From Manduca sexta (lineage: Eukaryota; Arthropoda; Insecta; Lepidoptera; Sphingidae): 64,000 nucleotides of DNA. The position numbers and the translations under genes were made by a program. Below the pieces are notes generated by a model. It saw only the letters and a list, made by a program, of their open reading frames with translations. It had not been told where the DNA came from and did not search any database. The stretch's first letter is position 1; each line of letters starts with the position of its first letter. Of this stretch, positions 13,041-25,862 are shown one piece after another. The DNA is taken from assembly GCF_014839805.1 (NCBI RefSeq), contig NC_051141.1, positions 14,268,777-14,332,776 on the forward strand, read 5' to 3'.

Positions 13041-13512
13041 CATTTGACGGGCGGACATTTGAAATAGTCTTAAGATTTTTTTAAATACAAATGTTTGCTT
13101 TCACTACTTATAACCGCTTAAAATAAAGTTTTCTTTATACATTGACGTCAATAATTTTATATACATAGGATTTGTTTTTGCTGACTTTTTCTATTTGTAT
13201 AATGTATTTCACTAGATTGTTTCAATAATCTTAACAAATATAAATCCATAAAATTAAACCCACTTGTCATTAACGTTTAATGTATTAACTATTCATATGA
13301 TTCAGAAGTTTAATTTCATGAAAAACGTATTCTGTAACTACTTCTTGTATACTTAATACTTATATAAATATAAATAAATTTGCGTTAATAAAATGACCAA
13401 TATGCTTAAACTTTTGTACCTGTGTGATGGGATACACTGTATAGTTTCGAAGGTTTAACGAAATTAGAGTGCGGGTCGATCACATGCCATGATTTTGTCA
13501 CAATATCAAATA

Positions 13513-13527
13513 GTCCGCCGGGCGGAC
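13513..13527. repeat. GC-rich 7-bp hairpin
   Basis: GTCCGCC, one G, then GGCGGAC. The patch 13510-13585 is unusually GC-rich (it also contains GGCATGCCGGGGCAGG) and is probably a transposon scrap. Confidence 0.45.
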
Positions 13528-14047
13528 GGCTATCCTTTGTGTTTAAAACAGGGTTCGGCATGCCGGGGCAGGTACTTGAAGCTCAGACTTATCGCTTTGC
13601 TACTGTTCATTTATTGGTCAAATTTGTCCCAGTAGGATATAGCTTACACCTTTGATAATTATTTTGCTTTGTGAACGCGTTTAACGCCTAATGGCGGTGT
13701 TAACGTGGCTTTGAATTGTGGTTTGTTTTCGTTGCTTCATGCCTACTATTTTGGGCTTCCTATTATCTTCATTGAATACTGTTGCGCTAGTCTAATAAGC
13801 GATATTCCTAGAATTTTGATGTGTTGTGTTTTGCTTTAAATATAGATTGAATGCGTTGGTACGTGGTTCCATTTGCATGAAATATAATTTTAAAACCACG
13901 TGTGAATTGCGTGATATACATATATATATAAATAGAATTGAAAAAAAGAGGAAGGACATCCTCCTATTTGCTGTGCTTAGTATTCCCCAAGGCTTGTGCA
14001 TTACGATTCACAAGTATGATAAGTTGAATGATGCAAAATTTATAGAG

Positions 14048-14166
14048 TATGGAATTTGTTGCCGATATGGCGATAGGGTCACCCCTTATCATGTCATAGG
14101 ACGGAATACACACAGCGTAAAGTGGATGCACCAGTTGCGTCTCTACCTACCGCTTCGGGGATAAAA
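14048..14166 (+). repeat. SINE body, second copy
   Basis: It matches the 3' part of the SINE at 3698-3905 along GATATGGCGATA, CATAGGACGGAATACACA and the CTACCTACCGCTTCGGGGA end. The 5' tRNA-like half is missing. A frame that is open across it has no recognised protein and is best explained by the repeat. Confidence 0.65.
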
Positions 14167-15496
14167 GTTATGAGTACGTCTATGTGTCTGTAAAATTGAA
14201 ATTTCCCACTGGCGTGGCGCATGTCATCGATGCTTATTTTTGTCACAATTGGATTATCGTGGGATTCAATATTTAATGTTTACAATTGGAATACATGAGA
14301 ATAAAATGAATATTATATCGTTACCGTGTATATTGCAAATAGTTTAAAATTTGTTAAATACTGCGTACTTGTATAATTATGTAAACAGTGCCGGCAGCCC
14401 GCCTGCATTCATATTATAGTTCGTTTTTAATAAATGTACCAATTATAAAAGTAGGTAAGTTAAACTGCGCTGTTATAAGAGTTAGTTAGGCGGTTACAAT
14501 CTGGGTTGCGTCGGGCGCAACACTTGGAGCCTAATAAACTTTACAACTTCGAGAGGTCATTGTGCTGTATTTACGTTACCAACTTTTGTATTTCTTCAAC
14601 AATTTTAAAACAAAACGTTTATAATTCCTATAATCTATTTAGTAATAAACTTTTCATATATTTATTTAGACTAGTGATCGTCCAGGGATCGAAATTCGCC
14701 CGCCGAGTTTAATCTATTAGTGTCACACATTATACATAATTTAATTTTTTGCACTCTATATGTACTTTAATTATGCCAAATCTCAAACTCCTCCGTGAGC
14801 GCAATGTGCTTAAAAAGGCGTTTTCTCTTCACGTAATATATGTATAAATGTTTGTCATTCAGTGAGATTATAATTATTTTCCATGTCCATTAAAATTCTC
14901 TGTGATAATTGTATTAATGTCTTCTCAATTTGACTACAAACTTTAACCATAAACGAAAGAGTATACGTTGTGTGAAACACTTGGAAGTTTGTTTAATGTT
15001 TTATTTTTTATACTTATAATGTAGTTTCATTTTTTTATTGCAATGGTTTTGATTTTTTTTTTAATTCTTTGAGTCTATGGCAATGCACATCACACTTATT
15101 AACTATCCATCAGGTTATCAAGTATTGTGAACACTGTGCGTCCACGTACTTTCAAGATCTATTTAGTTTTGCGTAGAGTTTATCTACACCGCTATAATAA
15201 TCATTTTACAAAATCCACTAAAGATTTCATTCAACATATATTAGCATTCCTTACTAGGTTTTATGAGCTTCAAATACTGCAAGCAAAGGTAAATATGCAC
15301 GAATATTGGTTTGAATATTCGAAGTTTCGACCCATTATAAACTTAGTTACTAGGATTTGTTAAGAAACTGGAAGAAGAAACTACATTTTCGTTGTTCACT
15401 TCTAAGTACCTATTGACATTTTTTACCGAGATGTCCTGCGCTATTAAATCTCTGGGTATTAATATGGCTATAGTATAGTATATAATTATTTGTCAG

Positions 15497-15675
15497 CATG
15501 GACGACATCGAACTGAGAAACATCCAGCTTCAGTTCCCGAGCGCGCGGCGGTTCAGCGGCGAGAGCGCGTGTGTCGAAGTGCGCGTGCGCACCGACCGCG
15601 GCGACATCCTTGTTGCCATTCAGGGCGACCGCAATAAACCGGCCATCATCACCTATCATGATCTCGGCCTGAACT
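15497..15675 (+). CDS. MESK2: NDRG-family gene, coding exon 3: start of the NDRG domain
   Basis: Acceptor TTATTTGTCAG ends at 15496 and donor GTGAGT starts at 15676. It encodes MDDIELRNIQLQFPSARRFS and continues to ITYHDLGLN. The run from VEVRVRTDRGDI through KPAIITYHDLGLN is the recognisable opening of the NDRG domain, an alpha/beta-hydrolase-like fold without a known enzyme activity. The Drosophila member is MESK2 (misexpression suppressor of ksr 2) and vertebrate members are NDRG1-4. ATG 15498 is one base into the exon, so it could serve as the start in transcripts with a different leader; spliced to exon 2 it reads ALLG-MDDIEL. The exon is far more GC-rich than its introns. The last base T joins AC of exon 4 to give Tyr. 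Confidence 0.92.
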
Positions 15676-16867
15676 GTGAGTATTAAATTTATTTTTATTC
15701 TCCATAAATGCAGGCAGTTTTGAAACAGGTTGTAGAAAAACAGTGAAATTTTAAATCCATTTACCTATTTAAGGTTCGGAAAAAAATTGCAATTCAAAAG
15801 TATCCCTAACGATTATTGTTTTTCTCTAAATCTACGAACACTGTAACAGTTATGGTCAATACAAAAATCTAAAAAGTCAATACAAATATTATTGTTAAAA
15901 ATACGACAATAGACCTAATAATTCAGCTTCAATTATCAGTGACGGTAAGGTCGACTGTTACAAGAACATTACACTATAATGTTGCAAATTGCGGTCCTCT
16001 AATTTAACCACTCGAATTGGACAGTTGATCGTGTTACACTCTCTATAAATGATTTAATTCAAATAGTATCTAATGATAATTATTCTAATACCTTTTTTTA
16101 ACGTAGCATAAGTGCAACTTTATTCATCTCCATGATATATAACGTATTTTTTTTTAATATGCTGGCGCACTTTGTGCGAGTTTGTTCAAATATTTGGTTC
16201 AACTTATAATTGAAACATTGCTATGTAGTAACAAATAAATTTCACATTAGTCATTTTCGAGACTGATTTCCTTGGTCGCCGATGTTTGCTAACACATTTA
16301 TACTTATCTTATTATTTCTATCTTGAAGTAATGTTGATACTGATCATACGATGTCGATATCGTTAAATATTTTTTTCATAACGACTAAGTAATTTACTTA
16401 TTACTCTTATGACTACAATAAGTGACTCCATTATTGCGATGTCATCTAATTTAAAAAATGCAACAACGTTAAAAAGATACATTCCTTTAGTACCCGCTCT
16501 AGTTTACATATTGCATAACACTGCTAAGCTTATCAACGTCAATATTATACCAAATAAATATGCTACATTTAACAGCTTTTTAGAGTAAAAATATAAGTCA
16601 TTCAAAACAATGACTCTTAAACGCATCTTTATCGTGATAATCTCACGGAAATCAAAAACCTTATAAAGTAAAGTAAAACTTAAAGAATATATTATACTTT
16701 AAAAATTCTTCCGATGCCATTACGTCCAATAATAGAAGAAAAGCTGCCAGTGCCTGAAAGCTGAAATTTATCATAACACAATTCCGAAAGAAAATTGAGT
16801 ACGACACACCTGTGAAAGTGCACTGCGATAGAAATTAAATTACTGCATACATTTCCTTTGTCCTACT

Positions 16868-16975
16868 AACGTCGTTGTCCGCACAGTGTTGCATTATCGC
16901 GACACCGAGTCGACGCCGGCGTCGCGCGCCCCGTGCGGTACGAGTTGTGACGTTGATGTACGCTACTCGGACACA
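16868..16975. other. CpG-rich patch 1.2 kb downstream of exon 3
   Basis: A short GC- and CpG-rich stretch stands out from AT-rich intron. It contains the 14-bp palindrome CGACGCCGGCGTCG (16911-16924). A possible acceptor (TCCGCACAG) precedes it, but no product resembling the NDRG family can be read from it. It could be an alternative promoter, an unannotated leader exon or a transposon scrap. Confidence 0.3.
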
Positions 16976-19900
16976 TTTTTATCAAGCTACACTCGTGGCT
17001 ATTTCCGTAAAAGAAATCTAAACCCGATGAAATGAGTAATTTAAACCAGTATAGAAGAAAAATTATATTTATAATCCTTTTCTGAAATTAGTTGAATGGA
17101 AAATGAAATATGTTCATGACATGGTCGTGTTTGCATGTTTCAGTAATCCGAAAGTGCCAACTTATACGTCTCCGATATCCTATAACGACGAACTAGACAT
17201 TGGCGTACCGGACATTACAGGTTATGATTATGCGTTTTGGTTTCTGTAATCTGTTTAATTTGAAATTACATTTGTTGAACATTATAATGAAGCTAATTAT
17301 AAATATACAACTTGTGACTGGACTACGTTTTTAATATTCGCTGCAATGATTTATGGTTAATATGCGTGACACACGTACGAAAAGGACGCCACAATAACAG
17401 TTAGTTGTTTTGTACATTACAGTATTGTTAGCGGAATCTCCGTATAATTAAATTTAAATTACTTGTCTGTGTTTATAACATGACAGCAGTATTATATTGG
17501 TTCCTCTCGAAACAATCGCTAACTCATTTCCTGTCGTCAAACTACATGTAAGTCTAACATTTAACATAGTTCGATCTAATACACAAAGTTCGTTCTGTCT
17601 ACCGAGATACCGATATTGTACCGACACAACTGTAAACACGATGATATCGACTTAAACCGTTATCAATCTGTGTAAATAAAATTTAAGTTATGTTAAATTA
17701 TATGTATGTTTGTTATTACTTTCTTCTCGTTATTGGATCATAGATCTGGGCTAATACATGACACAGGCATTGTGAATGCAGGCATTCGTAAATAAAGTGT
17801 TAATACATTTAATATACTATTACAATATATCCAACATTGCAGACTAAGTTCCGCATAATGTATTGATGAATCTACCGACCGACTTCCTATAGCCCCGGGA
17901 CAACTGGGGTAATTGAAAGTCGTCATTGTAAAAGCAAACCGCGCGCCCACCGGATTAGCTGCGCGAATGTCTAGCCTCCAGTTGTAATGAGACCTCTATT
18001 GATTTGTGTGCGTTCCGTTGCGTAATTTGCGTGTCGCTTCCAATTTTATACAACACGTTCCGATTTGGTATGGAACTAGATTTTTGTCAGTGTGTTCATT
18101 TGATGACGGTGGATTTTTATTGAAGGAAATCTTTATAAGGAGTTATGTGAAATATGATGAAATGGGATCTACCAAAGAGTATAAATATAAGCTACGCAAA
18201 AATTTTGTATCTACTGGAAAAGTGTCCGTTAAAGAGTATAAGTTTAAAACATACTTTTTTACAACTTAATGTAAGATAATATAGTCGTTGTCTCGCAAGT
18301 GTCCCTAAAGTAAACCGTCTTATAAGCTATAACATTCAAAATCTGTTCAGGTTGCAACTTTCGGTTTTCTACACGCTAGAGTTGAAACGAAATTGCATAT
18401 ATGAGAATAGAGCAATGACAGAGACAACCTATGATGCTGGAGGAAAAAATATAGAAAGATAGAAGAGTAATCCGAAATGAGTAGTTTATTATGAAAATTA
18501 TTAAATCCATTTTACCGATCCAGTGCGCATTAATCTGCATATTGCAAGATTTCTTAGGAAATGACGGCAACCGTGTTAAAAGAAGTGGTGTATTTGGAGT
18601 ATTGTAGTTAATTACAGGCAGTTGCTGTCTTTCATGTAGTCTCAAAATTCCACTGACGCGTATTGTTCATTATATTTGGGCTAAAGAAAAGGAAATAATT
18701 TATTAAGATAAATACAATAATATATTTATATACTGTGTTGATCGTAAAACAATACGATTAACATGTCAACAGTAAGTTAAAGATTAATTTTCTACATAAA
18801 TATGCTGTTATTAATATCTGGTTCCACATGAAGCATTCAAATTAAAACCTCGCGGCCTTGTGCCGACGCTACATTTTTAGAGCACTTATATTAGTGCAAT
18901 TTTATATTCCCCGCTCGTTTTTAATTTCGGACAAGCTGAATGAACGCCTTCATGTCTCAGATTCTTATTAGCCTTCTAAGCTGTCTCTATTTTTAAAATA
19001 CAAAGCAGGTAATGCTTTTAAATACTGTTAAACTTTTATTTTAGATTCACTATTTTAAATTAATTAGTTTTATTCTCTAAATTAAGTACGAGTAATTCTG
19101 TATACGAGTTATTTATTTAATACATAATCACTATCTACTAATATTATGTAGTTGTCTATGATACTCTCTATCAATTTATCCCTATTCCTTAATATATCAA
19201 ACACGTAATATCGTAAAATCCGAAATGTGCAACAGCATTGAATGTTGGGTAGCTATAAATCTTTTGTATGCACACTACGTCTAAGATTCTGACGTCCACC
19301 TACCAAAGGCTTAAAGGTAACGCTTTGAGGTTTAATACGACTAAAATCTTATGAGATTAAATATAAATTATCCCGGAATAGAGTACTATGGATTATTTAT
19401 TAGAAGGAAAAACTTTTTTGTCCACTACATTCGGTTGTGTAATTGTAATTGTGATCATTTGTATGGAAAAGGGATCCGCCATTTGTAGGAATTATAGTTG
19501 AATTTGTATTACGTACATCGTTTTGTCTACATGACGAGAACTGACAACCCGCCGAAAAATTTTGTTCTTTTGTTGTTGTTTATGTATATAGATAATTCTG
19601 CATTTGCGCTCACGTATATTTGCTTTGAGCTACAAGAGTTTGCAACTAGTAAATTATTAAATAAAGCAGATTTTTCCTCAGCAGTCATTGCTCTAAATTC
19701 TATGAATGGTTATAATAATGCAGTAAAAATCTTTACCGGTTCAGTCACATAATATATTTAGCTAGTAGGCCACCCACAAATATAGTAAACTACGATAGTA
19801 CCGTAACTAGGTCAACTGACTATCTAAACAATAAAGGTAAATCGTCGCCTATTTAGATTTTATTTCTGCGACGTTGTTAAACGGGAGTTTTAAAAATGTA

Positions 19901-21364
19901 CCTAATAACTAGGTAGGTAAAGTAATGGTTCTTAACACGAGGAAGTATAAATGAAATATCTATAAAAATCAGTTATAGACATAGGAAAGTATCATCAATG
20001 TAGGCACATTACGTTACTTATTGCTTCCTTTAAATTGTATGTACTTAGTACTATTTATTTTAAGATTTAAAATTAATAACTTTATTACAATTAACCTGTT
20101 TTGTCAATTCTTTTGGTATTGGTGACTAATAAACACGTTTTACTCTTATTCATATTTTGTATAATGCGTAGCTACTTATGGTCTGGTCAACTTGTCTTGT
20201 CTTGTATGTAGTTTCTGTGAATAGTTCGATGTGTATTTAACAATGGCGAAGGGCGACATTTTCCAAAAGAGAACTGGACGCAACAAATAGGTACTACTGA
20301 CATCCATAAATGTGGTTTGCAAATCATTCCGATGATAATTAGATTCTACATAAGTTACGAAAGGGAAGCCGATAGGAATCGGGTTGTACGGTCCCTTGGC
20401 CACTGTTGTATATCATATTCACATCGCACAATGAGTTTTGATTGTGTGATTGCCGCCAACAACTAACGAGATCGAAATCAAAGTAGTTGAAAGTTGGAAC
20501 TAGTGTGAGGTCTATTGCGGACTGCGGTTCGGTTCAATTGCGGTTATTTCTTGTTATATACTAAATACATTTCTCCTTTTTATATACATCTAAGAGCAAA
20601 GCTAATAAGCACATTCAACAACACAGATAATTTGGAAAACTAAGTACTGCAATGCACAACAATATGCTGCTCGCCTTAAGTTTTGATGTTGAGTCTCAAA
20701 CTGTGATTAAGCCCAGTAATTAAACTGACTATTGTGTCCTTCAAGCCGAGACATCATGCACTCAGTAATGTGCAGTATCGCTAATAATAATTATTGTCAT
20801 TCATTGCCAGCGGGCGTGGTCTCGTCATTGACGATTGACAGGTGGTAATCGGTAATCGCTCTTCATGCGGCGCACGAACTATTTGGCTAACAAGCCTTTG
20901 CTGTGAATTCAATTTTCTTATTTAGTCAGTTATTACGTAATAGGGTGGTTTCCTGTGGTTGATTTTGTACATTAATTTATATGTAAAAGAAAACAATACG
21001 AATTAAAATTTCTCCTGGGATATCAATATCGAATTTGTTTAATAAACAAAAACATTTTTAAAAACATCTTAACTTAAATGCGCTATAAAGAAAAACATAA
21101 CGTTTAAATTGAATCAGTCTTTGTTTTATAATATGTGGAGATAAAAGGTTATTACGGGATTTATTTTCATCAAGATCAAATTACATAATTATTGTATTAT
21201 CTACACAAGATATTGTGAACAAAAGTGGGTGTGAAGTGGGTTTATTGCACTTGTGAGCTTATTGATCTTTTTCACGCACTTCTAACACCCGGTGACCTTA
21301 CAGTTTGATTAAGTATTGTTAATAATGATAACGTACTGCATTATGCCTTTTGTTAAATAATAAA

Positions 21365-21424
21365 AATAAACAAATAATAATATAACTGTTATATAGATAA
21401 CAGTTATATTATTATTTGTTTATT
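21365..21424. repeat. Perfect 28-bp palindrome with a 4-nt loop
   Basis: Bases 21365-21392 and 21397-21424 are exact reverse complements separated by ATAG. The arms are very AT-rich but not a simple repeat (they include ATATAACTGTTAT and AATAAACAAATAATA). Exact pairing over 28 bp is well beyond the other small hairpins here. Options are a miniature transposon remnant, a recent inversion-duplication or a hairpin RNA in the intron. Confidence 0.85.
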
Positions 21425-22956
21425 CATAGGAAGACGAAATCCGGACACAAAATATCTTGCACGAGCAAGGTCTTTAACTTGACCATAAGCTCATGGTACT
21501 AATTTTACGTCGAGGAAGTGGCAGGTATAACAGATAATTTCTTTTATTATTTTGGTATTAGTATAAAAATATTGAAGAATGTTGCCCGCGACTTTTCTAA
21601 GTGAATGGCCTTTCCCAATACAAAAATCTCCGAATTACTATAGCGATTTATAGCGCAACCTGGACGACACCTGGTCTATCTAGATTAGGTAAGTTCCATA
21701 GAAGATAATTCGTGATCTGAAATTGTCGATAGATGAATAGAATTTACTAGTTCCGAACGACATAGTTAATGGTTTGTTTTTAAAATGCACATTTAATTTT
21801 ACCTAGTTTTTTCGGTAACTTGAAATATTCGATTTCGACTCAATGTAATACTCGAGTTTATGTCTAGTAATATTGTATAAACATTTCCAATCACTTCGCG
21901 TTTCAGGAAGGATATTCATCTGCGCTCTGTGATTGAATTTGGATATAATATTGCATCGGCATATCTAAAATATATTAGTTAAGGCTGTCCAGAACATCGT
22001 TATTTTATTAGTTTATGATGTTTGATATTAAATAAAGGCTCCTAGTGTTAGTGTTAGTTTCCCATTAAAGAATATCTGTAACATTTTATGATAATGCTTG
22101 CCCGCGTAAACGGATACGAGTTTTTTTTTGACAGATACTGGTTACTGCTTTCTAGATTACCACGGCAAATGTGCGTCCTGACGTGTTGTAATTTTTTTTT
22201 AATTTAACAGTATGTTATCGGCATGTTTCAATGTTATTTTTAAATATTTTTACATATAAATATTACAGTATTCGTTTATCACAAGCGCTGTATGAAAAGT
22301 CTGCTATCGAGGTTGGCCAACTTAGGCAATTCTATGCACAAACTTTAAATACTTGGAAAACAATTCATTTTAGCAACATCGTACGCTTCTTAATCAGATT
22401 TTCGATGGCCTAATCCATTGCAGACATTTCTTTTATTTGGCTTATCAATGGAAATTAAAGATGATTTTACCCAACTCACGAATAAGTTATTATTTATTTC
22501 TATAATATTGGCTCATTATAAACATAGCACGGATTATATATATTCATAATAAATAAATTAAACCGGTCAATAACAAAGATTTATTTATGTTTTAAGTTTT
22601 GCAGGCGTTGGAAGGCTAGTAGGTATCGTTTCTACAAAAGACTCTGCAGTCTCTCGTAACATACGATTAAAAGGTCTAGGACTTACTAGGGCTTATGGTG
22701 GCGTAGCAAGAGGTACACGACTTTAGTTCATAATGTAGATACCACAGGTGGCATCCAAACTCCAAAAGACACCGGCTAAAAAGTGTCTCTGCGCCGGTTC
22801 CGTTAACAATTAGATGGGATTAGTGTGTTTAGTCGATTGCGTTAAACCACTTCAATGTTGTATTTTATAAGTAATATCTTGTCTGACAAAAGTATTATAC
22901 CTCTGTATCCGCATATTACTTGACAAATACCATTTGAATGCGCATATTATTTTTAG

Positions 22957-23060
22957 ACGTCGCGTCGTGTCGGTTAGAGGTACTCGTACCGGTGTGCGAG
23001 CTGCGACGTTCTCCACAGAGCGACATTAGACGCGGTATTGCGTGTTACGTTACGATTGCT
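22957..23060. other. Second CpG-rich patch in intron 3
   Basis: GACGTCGCGTCGTGTCGG, GCGAGCTGCGACG and ATTAGACGCGGTATTGCGTG crowd CpG dinucleotides in AT-rich DNA. There is no recognised coding content. It is a candidate regulatory element or alternative promoter, equally possibly a decayed transposon. Confidence 0.25.
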
Positions 23061-25190
23061 TATTTAGTGTGCCAATTAGCTAATTAATCTGAACCTATCT
23101 CGTGTGGCAAATCAATAATTTATTTGGCGAGCCCTAACTAATGTATTCTTATCCTACTCTTATAATATTACTTATCCCTTCAGTTGCTGAGAGCTCAAGC
23201 TGCATTGCATAATGCATGGTGTTCTGCATTTAAAAAAAAAACAAATGCGAAAAAACATTAAAATGCGGCTCCGAAAAACTTTTTCTCACAATGTATGAAT
23301 AATTTCAATCCTTGTTCATTTGTTCTTGGAAAGTATTAAAATGGATGAGTGGTAACAAGTTGTTTTATTATTGTTCAACTTAATTATGCGACATTTGCCT
23401 ACTAATACTACTAATTTGTGAACCTACTGGTTTTCTCTTTTTGATATAAAATTTCAATTTGGTAGCTTCATTTTTAGGGATGGTTCGGATTTTTATTTAG
23501 ATTATCTGAGTTGATTTTATCAGGAAATGAGACATTTTAATTTATATTTCCAATACATAGTATAGTGTAGTAACTTTCTTGTCTATATTGTCTTCTTTAA
23601 AGAACATTGTGTGTAAAATTACTTCCCCACTAACTTCGTTACCATATTGAAAGCAGCATTGAATATGGAACATGATTGAGTTACGATGACGCGAATGATA
23701 ACATCGTTCAATATGCAATACAAGCCAATATCGATGCAACGTGCCAAACCTGGTGCAGGGCGTTTGATGTGCCCCAGTCTCCGTGTCTGTAATTTTAAAC
23801 ACATGGAAATTGTCGTCAATTCTATATGTTATTACTCTAGTAATTCAATATTGTAGTGGCAACACGAACGGCGAACATTGTTTACACTATGACGAATATT
23901 ACTCAATATATTAACGGTCCATCTTCACAGGGCCCCCGAGGTCGCCATGGACACGAACATCAATGTTTGATCGCTGATACAAAATTTAAATTTACTCGCA
24001 AAACAGAAATATCTACTGTCTACCACACCATCATCACTATATCTTTGGTATTATGATTCAATGATTTTGCTTTGCCGTTTTCTAATTTCCGTAGAATATA
24101 ATTTAATCAAGTTATCGCAGTGTCAAATTTTTAATTAAAGGGATATGTCCGCCATGTCAAGTGACAGACAATCTTCTTATCACCCTATAACGGGCGTTGC
24201 TGAAAATGCCGACGGCTTCGAGATAGGAATTTCAATCTCATTTCCTTTAAAGAATTTTTCTAAAGTCCGGTTCGTGCCGCAGCCAAATTCGCATTGCTAC
24301 ATTACTTTTGTCTTAAAATTAATATTTATAAGTGTACGTATGCGGGAATCAGGGAAGAAAAGCGGGAAAGGAAATTACAATTATTAGTATGGTAAACAAC
24401 GCAATGAGAGCGCGACAAATTATTTGTACACAATAATCATTATTATAATGCTGTAGGTCGGTACTACAGGGGTCTGTCAGGCGCGGCGTTTCTTTTTTCC
24501 AGCCTCAAGGGGCCTACTTTTATTTCACGAATATCCTCTTTTAAACTATTCTAATAGATCTGAATAAAAATAGAATGGAAGCAAAACTTGCTTAACGATA
24601 TACAACTATTGACATTTTGGATGTGACCCGTACATCTGAGTTAAATATGCAGTGATAGCCAGACAAATGATAACACTACGACCAACACAATTCCCTACCT
24701 GTCAAGAACATCATGTTGATTGAATTTAATGATTCAGGTTTTTGCCAGGCGTTCCATTATTGCAAACTGTACTATGTTGAGCAGGTAAAAGACTATGCGC
24801 TTGGAAATAATGAAATACAAATGTGGTGTGACACGCAATGAAGCCTATAAAAAATTAATGTTTGTTTGCGTGACTAACTCAAATGTCGTCGGAACGTTAC
24901 ATCTATGATGCATCTATAATAATTATATAGATCTGTTATTTGAACCGTATAGCAGTATATATGTATTAGGAAAATAATTGGAGTACACAGCTTTGCTCAG
25001 TGTAACAAAATAATATACATTTTGTACAAGATGGGCTTGTTAAAACAGGTTTTTGGAAATATATTTGTATTGGTTGACATGCGCCTTTATGTTTCTTCAT
25101 TCATTATTTACCCTCGTTAAATGCGTATTAGCTAGTGATTTAATTATAGTGTCGGGAAATACAACAATAGGATATTTATGGAAAAAATTT

Positions 25191-25217
25191 CCTCAAGCCT
25201 TTTAAATAGGCTTGAGG
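25191..25217. repeat. 10-bp inverted repeat
   Basis: CCTCAAGCCT and AGGCTTGAGG are separated by TTTAAAT. It is a small perfect hairpin. GATATTTATGG upstream and GGATATTTTTACC downstream hint at a slightly larger decayed structure. Confidence 0.5.
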
Positions 25218-25699
25218 CACTGTTAGCTTCTTTCTAGGATATTTTTACCGGAATTTATTTGTATTTATGTATGTACTTATATTTATCTCAGTAATTTTAT
25301 TTTTTGTTCGCTTATCTATTCTTTTACGAAAGTGTAATGAAATTAGGAATAAATAAATAATCGCGCGCTTCGCTTTGCTCGTGAGTGCACGCGACCTGAG
25401 CCCTCTATGTTGCATCGAATACACGTTAAACTATTGTACTATTACGTTTCCCTGAATTGGTATAATGGCACGCGGAGCAGTGCGTCTGCAATTACTTGCT
25501 TCTTTAATGTGTTAACCACTGGGTCCTAGCGAATTGAGTCACATTTCTCCGTGAAAAGCGAGTCATTCCAAGAACTACTTTTGGCTTTTTCCTACTTGCA
25601 AAATTTTGGTCAATCACGGGACTGATGTTGACGAAAATACTGTCTCAAAAATCTACTGTAAATGGGAATAAAAGCTTTGAAATAACTTTATGATTCCTA

Positions 25700-25862
25700 A
25701 TGTTTATGCGAATGAAGTATAACTATTTTTTGCAGTTTATCACGGTTTTATAATTTTGTCCTGACGTTTTGAAGACCTTGGAGCCTTCATGGTTACGAGG
25801 GGACGGAAAAATTATAATATAAAAAACCACAATAAAATCTGAAAATTAGTTTTATTTCAATG
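25700..25862. mobile_element. Penelope-type terminal repeat, copy 1 (self-inverted)
   Basis: The left half reads TTTATCACGGTTTTATAATT, then CCTGACGTTTTGAAGACC and CCTTCATGGTTACGAGGGG. It is followed by a reverse-oriented copy of the AT-rich part (TATAATATAAAAAACCACAA, then TAAAATCTGAAAATTAGTTT). Three related copies lie at 33621-33775, 46481-46610 and 56976-57110. The copy at 46481 flanks a Penelope endonuclease remnant, which is the basis for the family name. Confidence 0.55.

Larger units (their letters stand above)
2516..15496 (+). other. NDRG gene intron 2 (about 13 kb), repeats and no second gene
   Basis: GTAAGT starts and TTGTCAG ends this intron. Within it I recognise SINE pieces (3698-3905, 4000-4080, 14048-14166), a Helitron 5' end on the - strand (5755-5898), a GC-rich repeat-like patch (10200-10330) and several hairpins (12987-13040, 13513-13527, 7192-7209). 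The remaining sequence (2516-3690, 4090-5750, 5900-10190, 10335-12980, 13045-14040, 14170-15490) is AT-rich with frequent stops. I see no exon or RNA gene in it. Confidence 0.6.

Noticed and set aside
13826..14164. A 112-codon + strand frame
   Set aside because: Its second half is the SINE body at 14048-14166, and the first half has no recognisable protein.
16877..17030. GC-rich patch as a missing NDRG exon
   Set aside because: The readable frames do not resemble the family, and exon 3 already joins exon 4 in phase with no residues missing.
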